A stretch of 5,326 nt of DNA from CAZIHO01 sp964538875 (GTDB taxonomy: Bacteria > Pseudomonadota > Gammaproteobacteria > Chromatiales > Chromatiaceae). Shown here piece by piece: positions 1 to 4,971 of this stretch (position 1 is the first letter of the stretch; every line of letters starts with the position of its first letter). Location: NCBI GenBank assembly GCA_964538875.1, contig CAZIHO010000164.1:1-5326 (forward strand). The letters are read 5' to 3'. The notes under the pieces were generated by a model. It was given only the letters and a program-made list of their open reading frames with translations. It was not told the DNA's origin and did not search any database. Both the position numbers and the translations under genes were made by a program.

Positions 1-651
1 AGCCAATGCCTGGAATGCCATACCCAGACCACCCCCAGCCTGGTGCAGCAATGGCGCGACGGTCCCCACGGCAGCACCGATTGCAGTGCCTGTCACGGCC
101 CGGACCACGGCGCCCTGCCCAAGTCCCGCCATGACCAGACCTGCGTCGCGTGCCATGGCGGCCTGATCGCCCATAGCTACCAGGGCTCCAAACATGGCGC
201 CATCGCCACCATCGAACGCCCGCGCATTGATCTCAGCCTGCCCCTGCAACGGGGAAACTACCGGGTGCCCGGCTGTGCCTACTGCCACCTGCACGCCGGC
301 GACCACGGTGACGGCATGGCCGCGTCCCGTGGCCCAAGCAGCCGGGAATGGATCTGCTCCGGCTGCCACGCACCCCGCTTCGTCGCCGACCAACTGGCCG
401 CCGGCCGGGGCCTGATGGAAATTGGCGACCTCAAGCGCCAGGAGGCGCTCGCCATCGCCGCCCGCCATCCCGGCGGCCCCCAAGCGGTCCAAGCGCTGCT
501 GGACCCGCTACAGCGGCATCTGGCCAACCTGCGCCTAGGCTGGGGGCACCAATCCCCGGATTACCAATGGTGGCACGGCCAACCGGCCCTGGACGGGGAC
601 CTGATCCGCCTCCGGGATGCGGTGGAGATGGCGCGACGCCGGGCGGAATGA
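1..651 (+). CDS. HAO-like multiheme c-type cytochrome, C-terminal part
   Basis: The frame is open at the left window edge, so the true start lies outside; a GTG at 43 is internal because a heme motif precedes it. The 216 visible residues hold five CXXCH heme c sites: CLECH (bases 7-21), CSACH (82-96), CVACH (142-156), CAYCH (274-288) and CSGCH (355-369). The tail GWGHQSPDYQWWHG (fragment residues 180-193) and the segment from CAYCH through GDHGDG to CSGCH resemble, from memory, the C-terminal half of the octaheme hydroxylamine oxidoreductase (HAO) family. If so, these would be hemes 4-8. Such proteins are periplasmic multi-electron redox enzymes; substrate and direction (hydroxylamine oxidation or nitrogen-oxide reduction) cannot be told here. 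No hydrophobic C-terminal anchor is present. The next gene is an IS remnant, so no operon partner is visible downstream. Confidence is high for a multiheme cytochrome, moderate for the HAO family. Confidence 0.88.
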   Translation, partial: SQCLECHTQTTPSLVQQWRDGPHGSTDCSACHGPDHGALPKSRHDQTCVACHGGLIAHSYQGSKHGAIATIERPRIDLSLPLQRGNYRVPGCAYCHLHAGDHGDGMAASRGPSSREWICSGCHAPRFVADQLAAGRGLMEIGDLKRQEALAIAARHPGGPQAVQALLDPLQRHLANLRLGWGHQSPDYQWWHGQPALDGDLIRLRDAVEMARRRAE

Positions 652-681
652 TCCTGGGGGATTGCCGGGGCGTTAACCCAG

Positions 682-707
682 GGTTGATGAGCCTGCTCAT
701 CGCAACC
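682..707 (+). other. bulged stem-loop 30 bp after the cytochrome gene
   Basis: GATGAG (686-691) pairs perfectly with CTCATC (696-701) across a CCTG loop. The stem continues as GGTT (682-685) with AACC (704-707) after a two-base bulge (702-703). No T-run follows, so it is not a canonical intrinsic terminator. It could stabilise the 3' end of the cytochrome mRNA or mark a factor-dependent end. An overlapping smaller palindrome, AACCC-A-GGGTT (675-685), would compete with the lower stem. I see no gene in 652-805. Confidence 0.4.
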
Positions 708-805
708 ACCGGCGCAGCAGAGGCCAAAACCAGACCAGCACCAGTCTGCCGCCGGTTGGAGCGCCGATGGCCGCCCGGACGATTGCGACGGGATACTGGC
801 CCGTG

Positions 806-829
806 AGGTAGCCTGAGCAAAATGGACAC
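806..829 (+). repeat. Left terminal inverted repeat of the IS3 remnant
   Basis: It matches the reverse complement of 1251-1274 at 19 of 24 positions. The outer AGGT, the central CCTG and the inner 11-mer AAAATGGACAC are identical. It is read as the transposase-binding end of the element. Confidence 0.75.
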
Positions 830-881
830 TCTGCCTTGAGACATTACCGAGAAAGGAGAGTCGTCTGGAAAGGCAACTGAT
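830..881 (+). other. IS leader and possible orfA start remnant
   Basis: A strong Shine-Dalgarno-like AAAGGAG (852-858) is followed at six bases by CTGGAAAGGCAA (865-876). IS3-family orfA genes sit at this distance inside the left end, so the CTG may be a decayed ATG. This is inference: the downstream codons run straight into the hairpin array and do not resemble an orfA helix-turn-helix protein. Confidence 0.3.
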
Positions 882-1026
882 GGGCACCTTGAAAAATTCA
901 AGGTGCCCGTGCGGGGTAGGGATACCCCGCCAGTTTCAAGCAGGCAACTGCTTGAAAATGAAGCAAAGCGGAAATCACATTTGCGCTTTGCGTCTTGAAA
1001 AATGGCCTGGATGGCCATTTTTCAAG
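882..1026 (+). repeat. Array of five tightly packed perfect hairpins
   Basis: Five consecutive inverted repeats are separated by only 2-5 bases. H1: GGGCACCTTGAA 882-893 / 897-908, loop AAA. H2: GCGGGGTA 911-918 / 923-930, loop GGGA. H3: TTTCAAGCAG 934-943 / 948-957, loop GCAA. H4: GCAAAGCG 963-970 / 984-991, with an inner AAAT/ATTT helix (972-975/979-982), one G-G mismatch and loop CAC. H5: CTTGAAAAATGGCC 994-1007 / 1013-1026, loop TGGAT. About 112 of 145 bases are paired, with no mismatch in the main arms. CTTGAA or its complement TTCAAG occurs six times, in H1, H3 and H5, and the 10-mer CTTGAAAAAT is repeated at 888 and 994. The array sits where an IS3 element should carry transposase sequence. 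I do not recognise it as a known RNA or REP class. Possible roles are a structured RNA, a palindromic repeat cluster or a protein-binding array. Confidence 0.85.
994..1026. terminator. Possible bidirectional intrinsic terminator (hairpin 5)
   Basis: The core ATGGCC / GGCCAT stem with loop TGGAT is flanked by five A on the left (998-1002) and five T on the right (1018-1022). This is the arrangement of a two-way rho-independent terminator. The GC stem is short (ATGGCC, 6 bp) and the T-run also pairs with the A-run, so efficiency is uncertain. It could insulate the transcarboxylase operon from cytochrome or IS transcription. Confidence 0.4.
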
Positions 1027-1033
1027 GTCCCCT

Positions 1034-1213
1034 GATGACCACGCCCCCATGGAAAGCTTCTGGGGCAGCCTGAACAACGAGGGGGCGCACCATCACCGTT
1101 ACGCAAGCCGGGACCAGGCCGTCGCCTCAATCCGGGCAATCATCGAAATCTTTTACAATCGCCAGCGGCGTCATGCGCGCCTTGGCAACTTGGCCCCCGC
1201 TGTGTTTGCTTAA
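1034..1213 (+). pseudogene. IS3-family transposase orfB, C-terminal remnant
   Basis: This frame encodes the end of an rve/DDE integrase-type transposase. DDHAPMESFWGSLNNE corresponds to the family motif around the third catalytic acid (Glu of MESF), followed by HHHRYASRDQA and IEIFYNRQRRHARLGNLAP. Intact orfB proteins are about 280 residues; only the last ~59 remain and both upstream catalytic Asp residues are missing, so it is inactive. Homology begins right after hairpin 5. An in-frame TTG at 995 opens a longer frame, but it only translates the hairpin. The TAA at 1211-1213 may itself be a nonsense change: the frame beyond it reads PFSKQPSAA and stops at TGA 1241-1243, much like a normal IS3 C-terminus if TAA was once CAA. 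Confidence 0.88.
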
Positions 1214-1250
1214 CCATTCAGCAAACAGCCGAGCGCCGCTTGATGGGCCT

Positions 1251-1274
1251 GTGTCCATTTTTGACAGGACACCT
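1251..1274 (+). repeat. Right terminal inverted repeat of the IS3 remnant
   Basis: This is the inverse of 806-829 (19/24). It contains the outward-facing hexamer TTGACA (1261-1266) and a small internal palindrome GTGTCC / GGACAC (1251-1256, 1267-1272). Confidence 0.75.
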
Positions 1275-1290
1275 AATCCGGAATTATTCA
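1261..1290 (+). promoter_or_regulatory. Possible outward promoter at the IS right end
   Basis: A perfect -35 hexamer, TTGACA (1261-1266), lies in the terminal repeat and points to the transcarboxylase operon. An AT-rich patch, GAATTATTCA, lies at 1281-1290. Its best -10 match, TATTCA (1285-1290, spacing 18), agrees at only three of six positions. IS3-family ends are known to form hybrid promoters with flanking DNA; activity here is inference. Confidence 0.3.
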
Positions 1291-1299
1291 GGGACCCTG

Positions 1300-1329
1300 T
1301 TGACACCTACCGGCGGCTGGCTTGAAACT
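1300..1329 (+). promoter_or_regulatory. Candidate sigma-70-like promoter of the transcarboxylase operon
   Basis: A second perfect TTGACA lies at 1300-1305, about 110 bases before the 5S start. No good -10 stands at 16-18 bases: TTGAAA (1322-1327) and GAAACT (1324-1329) are weak. The site may need an activator or be fortuitous. Downstream, TGGTC-G-GACCA (1350-1360) is an 11-bp interrupted palindrome that could be an operator, and AATTATTC at 1363-1370 repeats the copy at 1282-1289. Confidence 0.3.
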
Positions 1330-1414
1330 TAGGTAACGAAGAGGCTGGTTGGTCGGACCATAAATTATTCGAACAACGACCCGAAGCTACCAATTCCAAA
1401 CGGGGAGAACACCG

Positions 1415-2953
1415 ATGGGCCGCATGGTCGAAATTACCGACGTGATTCTGCGTGATGCCCATCAAAGCCTGCTGGCCACCCGCATGGCGATGGAGGACAT
1501 GGTCCCCGCCTGCGAGGACCTCGACAACGCCGGCTACTGGTCCCTTGAGTGCTGGGGCGGCGCCACCTTCGATTCCTGCATCCGCTTTCTCAACGAGGAC
1601 CCTTGGGAGCGCCTACGCCGGTTTAAAAAACTGTTGCCCAAAACGCCGCTCCAGATGCTCTTGCGCGGCCAGAACCTGCTCGGCTACCGTCATTACCAGG
1701 ACCTGGTGGTCGAGCGCTTCGTCGACAAGGCGGCGGAAAACGGCATGGACGTGTTCCGCGTGTTCGACGCTCTCAACGACCTGCGCAATCTCAAAACCGC
1801 ACTCACTGCCGTCAACAAGACCGGCAAGCATGCCCAGGGCACCATCTGCTACACCGTCAGCCCCGTCCACACCAACGAGGCCTTTATCGACATGGCCCAG
1901 CGCCTGCGCGACATGGGTGCTGACTCGATTTGCCTCAAGGACATGGCGGCGCTGCTGAAGCCCCAGGCGGCCTATGACATCGTCAAGGGCATCAAGGAGA
2001 CCTGCGGCGCCGATACCCTGGTCCATGTCCATTGCCATGCCACCACGGGCGTCACCCTGGTTTCGCTGATGAAGGCGATCGAGGCCGGCTGCGATATCGT
2101 CGATACCTCGATCAGCTCGTTGTCCCTGGGCTCGGGCCACAATCCAACCGAGGCAGTGGTCGAGATGCTGGAGAGCACCGGCTACCGGACCCGGCTCGAC
2201 AAGGCGCGGCTGCTCAAGGTTAAGGACCATTTCGCCAAGGTCCGCAGTCGCTACCGTGAATTCATGAGCGAATTCACTGGTGTGGACACCGAAATCTTCA
2301 AAAGCCAGATCCCCGGCGGCATGATCTCGAACATGGAGAGCCAGCTCAAAGGCCAAGGCGCCGCCGACCGCCTGCCTGAAGTGCTTGAGGAGGTGCCGAG
2401 GGTACGAGAGGACTCGGGCTTCCCGCCCCTGGTGACGCCCTCAAGCCAGATTGTCGGCAGCCAGGCGGTATTCAATGTGCTGATGGGCAAATACAAGGCC
2501 ATGACCGGCGAATTTGCCGACCTGATGCTCGGCTATTACGGCAGTACCCTGGGCGAAAAGAATGGGGAAGTGCTGGCCAAGGCCGAGGCCCATGCCAAGA
2601 AACCGGCGATCACCGGTCGCCCGGCCGATCTGCTGAAGCCGGAATGGGACAGGCTCAAGGCCGAGGCGGTCAAGCTGGAGGGGTGCGACGGCAGCGACGA
2701 GGACGTGCTGACGATGGCCATGTTCCCCCAGGTGGCGCCCAAATTCTTCAAGACCCGACCCCAAGGGCCTAAGAACTTAGGCAAGGATCCGGTCAAAGGC
2801 GGCGACACCAAAGAAGCGGTCACGCAGACGCCGGCTAAGACCGACGCCAAGCTGGCCGTCCCTGGCCACAACGCCGATTCCAGGGCGCCGGTGACTTATG
2901 TGGTCTCTCTCTACGGTCGTGAGCACCAAGTAACGGTCACCCAGAAATCCTGA
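1415..2953 (+). CDS. Methylmalonyl-CoA carboxytransferase 5S subunit (pyruvate/oxaloacetate side)
   Basis: The 5S subunit transfers the carboxyl group between carboxybiotin on 1.3S and pyruvate, giving oxaloacetate (and the reverse), in the cytoplasm. The 512 residues open with an HMGL-like TIM barrel (about 5-270) carrying LRDAHQSLLATRM and ECWGGATFDSCIRFL. Metal-site residues are Asp14, Lys175 (in CLKDMA, expected to be carbamylated), His206 and His208. Each lies nine positions before Asp23, Lys184, His215 and His217 of the Propionibacterium 5S enzyme. A PYC_OADA conserved domain follows (about 290-445). A charged linker then leads to a terminal beta segment, APVTYVVSLYGREHQVTV, also found as I recall it at the Propionibacterium 5S C-terminus. 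There is no AMKM biotin site, unlike fused OadA. The ATG start has GGGGAG seven bases upstream (1402-1407). An oxaloacetate decarboxylase alpha subunit is the alternative; neighbours and tail favour 5S. Confidence 0.93.
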   Translation: MGRMVEITDVILRDAHQSLLATRMAMEDMVPACEDLDNAGYWSLECWGGATFDSCIRFLNEDPWERLRRFKKLLPKTPLQMLLRGQNLLGYRHYQDLVVERFVDKAAENGMDVFRVFDALNDLRNLKTALTAVNKTGKHAQGTICYTVSPVHTNEAFIDMAQRLRDMGADSICLKDMAALLKPQAAYDIVKGIKETCGADTLVHVHCHATTGVTLVSLMKAIEAGCDIVDTSISSLSLGSGHNPTEAVVEMLESTGYRTRLDKARLLKVKDHFAKVRSRYREFMSEFTGVDTEIFKSQIPGGMISNMESQLKGQGAADRLPEVLEEVPRVREDSGFPPLVTPSSQIVGSQAVFNVLMGKYKAMTGEFADLMLGYYGSTLGEKNGEVLAKAEAHAKKPAITGRPADLLKPEWDRLKAEAVKLEGCDGSDEDVLTMAMFPQVAPKFFKTRPQGPKNLGKDPVKGGDTKEAVTQTPAKTDAKLAVPGHNADSRAPVTYVVSLYGREHQVTVTQKS

Positions 2954-3003
2954 CCGGCTGCCCACAACGCCCCCACCGACCCATACTCCCGCAAACTCAG
3001 TGC

Positions 3004-3009
3004 AAGGAA
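3004..3009 (+). promoter_or_regulatory. Ribosome binding site setting the 12S start at 3015
   Basis: AAGGAA lies five bases before ATG 3015. An in-frame GTG at 3000 would add five residues but has no purine-rich site upstream (the preceding bases are C/A-rich), so the ATG is preferred. Confidence 0.7.
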
Positions 3010-3014
3010 TCTCG

Positions 3015-4589
3015 ATGCCCAAAGCTGCCCCCGAAGCGTCGCTCCATACCATCGAGGACCTGCTGTCGGCGCTCGCCGCCAAGCGCACCCGGCTCGAACT
3101 GGGCGGCGGCCAGGCGCAAATCGACAAACAGCATGCCGCCGGCAAGCTGACCGCCCGCGAACGCATCGCCCGCTTGACCGATCCCGGCAGCTTCCAGGAG
3201 CTCGGCCTTTTTGCCCAGCACCGCGCCACCCAATTCGGCATGGCCGACAAGGATCTGCCGGCCGACGGCGTGGTGACTGGCTGCGCCAAGGTCGATGGTC
3301 GCACCATCCACCTGGCGAGTCAGGACTTCACGGTCGCGGGCGGTTCTGCGGGCGAGTTGCACAGCACCAAGGTTGCGGAGATGCTGAAGTTGTCCCTCAA
3401 GACCGGCACCCCGTTCGTGTTCGTTAACGACAGTGGCGGCGCACGCGTCCAGGAAGGGATCGGCAGCCTATCCGGCTATGGCAAGGTCTTTTACGCCAAT
3501 GTCATGCTGTCGGGCTCGGTGCCCCAGATCTCTTTAATCTGCGGACCCTGCGCTGGCGGTGCCGCCTATAGCCCGGCGCTCACCGACTTCATCATCCAGA
3601 CCAAGCGCGCTCAGATGTTCATTACCGGGCCCCAGGTGATTAAACAGGTCACCGGCGAGGTAGTGAGTGCGGAGGAACTGGGCGGACCCATCGCCCAAAT
3701 GAATCATTCCGGCGTCGTCCACCTGATCGCCGAGGACGACGACGACGCCATCTATCAATGCCGGCGACTGCTCAGCTTCCTGCCCTCAAATAACCTGGAA
3801 GACCCGCCGCACCTGCCCTTCCACGAGCCCATTGAGGCGGATCCGGTGCTCAATCAGGCGGTCCCGGTGGATCCTAAACAGGGCTACGACGTACGCTCGA
3901 TCCTGACCCGGGTGGTCGATTTCCAGGATTTCCTGGAAATCCAGGCCGGCTTCGCCCCCAATATCGTGATCGGCTTCGGGCGCATCTGCGGCGATACCAT
4001 CGGCATCGTCGCCAACAACCCGGCCTATATGGCGGGCGCGCTGGACATCAACGCCTCGGACAAGGCGGCCCGTTTCGTCCGCTTCTGTAACTGCTTCAAC
4101 ATTCCGCTGGTCACCTTCGTTGACGTGCCCGGCTTCCGCCCCGGCGTTGAGCAGGAATACGGCGGCATCATCCGTCATGGCGCCAAGATGCTGTTCGCCT
4201 ACTCGGCGTCCACCGTGCCCAAGATCACCCTGATCCTGCGCAAGGCCTATGGCGGCGCCTATCTCGCCATGTGCGGGCGGGACCTGGGCGCTGATCGGGT
4301 CGTTGCTTGGCCAACCGCCGAGGTTGCGGTGATGGGGGCCGAGGGTGCGGCTGAGATCGTGTTCCGGCGCGAGATCGACAGCGCCGAGGACAAGGCGGCC
4401 AAGCGCAAGGAAATGATCGAACTCTACCGCGACACCTTTGCCGGCCCCTATGTTGCCGCCGGTCGCGGCCTGGTCGATGACGTGATAGAGCCGGCCGAGA
4501 CCCGGCGCTACCTGGCGCTGGCCCTCGATAGCCTACACTCCAAGCGGGAAGCCCGACCGCCCAAGAAACATGGGCTGATCCCCCTGTGA
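3015..4589 (+). CDS. mmdA: Methylmalonyl-CoA carboxytransferase 12S subunit
   Basis: The 12S subunit moves the carboxyl group between methylmalonyl-CoA and biotin on 1.3S, releasing propionyl-CoA. The 524 residues match the usual length of 12S/MmdA and contain two crotonase-fold carboxyltransferase domains (about 15-265 and 285-520). The first domain has GGSAGE (109-114), SGGARVQEG (140-148) and GPCAGGAAYSPALTDF (177-192), which form the CoA/oxyanion site. The second has INASDKAARFV, VDVPGF (369-374), EYGGIIRHGAKMLFAYS and RKAYGGAYLAM (409-419), the biotin-side oxyanion region. The C-terminus ARPPKKHGLIPL resembles my recollection of Propionibacterium 12S. It lies 61 bases after 5S and 19 before the small gene, so co-transcription is expected. 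Sequence alone does not separate it from a propionyl-CoA carboxylase beta subunit or decarboxylase alpha subunit. The 5S and stand-alone carrier neighbours, with no biotin carboxylase, decide for transcarboxylase. Confidence 0.94.
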   Translation: MPKAAPEASLHTIEDLLSALAAKRTRLELGGGQAQIDKQHAAGKLTARERIARLTDPGSFQELGLFAQHRATQFGMADKDLPADGVVTGCAKVDGRTIHLASQDFTVAGGSAGELHSTKVAEMLKLSLKTGTPFVFVNDSGGARVQEGIGSLSGYGKVFYANVMLSGSVPQISLICGPCAGGAAYSPALTDFIIQTKRAQMFITGPQVIKQVTGEVVSAEELGGPIAQMNHSGVVHLIAEDDDDAIYQCRRLLSFLPSNNLEDPPHLPFHEPIEADPVLNQAVPVDPKQGYDVRSILTRVVDFQDFLEIQAGFAPNIVIGFGRICGDTIGIVANNPAYMAGALDINASDKAARFVRFCNCFNIPLVTFVDVPGFRPGVEQEYGGIIRHGAKMLFAYSASTVPKITLILRKAYGGAYLAMCGRDLGADRVVAWPTAEVAVMGAEGAAEIVFRREIDSAEDKAAKRKEMIELYRDTFAGPYVAAGRGLVDDVIEPAETRRYLALALDSLHSKREARPPKKHGLIPL

Positions 4590-4608
4590 CCGGGCGGAGG
4601 ACGCCGAC

Positions 4609-4923
4609 ATGGCTGAACTGACCCTAGAAGACGTGATGGCAGCGGTCGAGGCGCTGCGGCGGGACCTGCAGGCGCAGATCGCCGACTTGACCGCTCAGGT
4701 CAATGCCCTGAAAACGGTTACCCAGGGGGGCGAACCGGAAAGGGTATCGCCGGAAGAACTGGTGATGATCGCCGCTGCGGTCACCTCGTATCTCGGCGTC
4801 AAGGTGCGCATCCGCTCCGCCCGCCGGGTTGACGCCCCGGTCGATGCCGGCAGCGCCTGGGCCCAGCACACCCGCGTCTTCGTCCAGTCCGCCGCCCACG
4901 CCATGCAGCGCACGCCCCGATGA
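4609..4923 (+). CDS. Small OadG-like transcarboxylase-associated protein
   Basis: This 104-residue protein has no signal peptide and no membrane helix. Residues 3-36 are heptad-like (LEDVMAAVEALRRDLQAQI and onward) and probably form a coiled coil. Residues 47-61, SPEELVMIAAAVTSYLG, are followed by VKVRIRSARRV and AWAQHTRVFVQSAAHAM. This pattern resembles the soluble C-terminal part of gamma/delta subunits of sodium-pump decarboxylases (OadG, MmdD) and small proteins encoded beside acyl-CoA carboxyltransferases. A role in assembling or stabilising the 12S-1.3S complex is an inference from position; no catalytic residues are evident. The ATG has CGGAGG eight bases upstream (4595-4600). The gene sits 19 bases after 12S and 48 before the carrier gene, in the same frame as the latter. 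Confidence 0.8.
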   Translation: MAELTLEDVMAAVEALRRDLQAQIADLTAQVNALKTVTQGGEPERVSPEELVMIAAAVTSYLGVKVRIRSARRVDAPVDAGSAWAQHTRVFVQSAAHAMQRTPR

Positions 4924-4957
4924 AACGGTGTACCTCACCATGACCCACTCAGAAAAC

Positions 4958-4963
4958 GGGGAG
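4958..4963 (+). promoter_or_regulatory. Ribosome binding site for a TTG start
   Basis: GGGGAG stands eight bases before TTG 4972. In the carrier frame, no ATG, GTG or other TTG occurs between the TGA at 4921-4923 and 4972, so this site fixes the start. The ATG at 4940 is in another frame and yields only 11 codons. Confidence 0.75.
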
Positions 4964-4971
4964 TTCCGCCC

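Larger units (their letters stand above)
806..1274 (+). mobile_element. Degenerate IS3-family insertion sequence, about 469 bp
   Basis: Imperfect 24-bp terminal inverted repeats bound this segment (806-829 and 1251-1274; 19 of 24 match without gaps, the inner 11 identical). Inside are a leader with an AAAGGAG site, a five-hairpin array (882-1026) and the last ~59 codons of an IS3-type orfB transposase. Intact IS3 elements are roughly 1.2-1.5 kb with two overlapping reading frames. Here orfA and most of orfB, including the first two catalytic aspartates, are gone, so the element cannot move by itself. It might still be mobilised in trans if a relative with matching ends exists. No target-site duplication is visible: GTG lies outside the left end and AAT outside the right. 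This suggests decay, or ends displaced by rearrangement. The element separates the cytochrome gene from the transcarboxylase operon. Confidence 0.8.

Noticed and set aside
431..1018. Long minus-strand frames across the cytochrome end and intergenic region
   Set aside because: They are antisense to a well supported heme protein, rich in Pro/Arg/Gly as expected of GC-rich shadow frames, and show no recognisable domain.
882..1026. CRISPR array or integron attC reading of the hairpins
   Set aside because: The repeats are not one direct repeat with uniform spacers, gaps are only 2-5 bases, and no attC core-site pattern (RYYYAAC/GTTRRRY) or cas/intI gene is present.
880..1035. 51-codon frame from ATG 880 across all five hairpins
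   Set aside because: Its sequence is dictated by the inverted repeats, shows no similarity I recognise to orfA or any small-protein family, and the palindromes explain the region better. The nearby ribosome-site-like bases belong to the IS leader.
1319..1335. Sigma-54 type -24/-12 promoter near the 5S leader
   Set aside because: A GG is present but no GC follows at the required spacing.
1613..2356. 247-codon minus-strand frame inside the 5S gene
   Set aside because: It lies wholly antisense to conserved 5S catalytic sequence, and its composition is that of a mirror frame.
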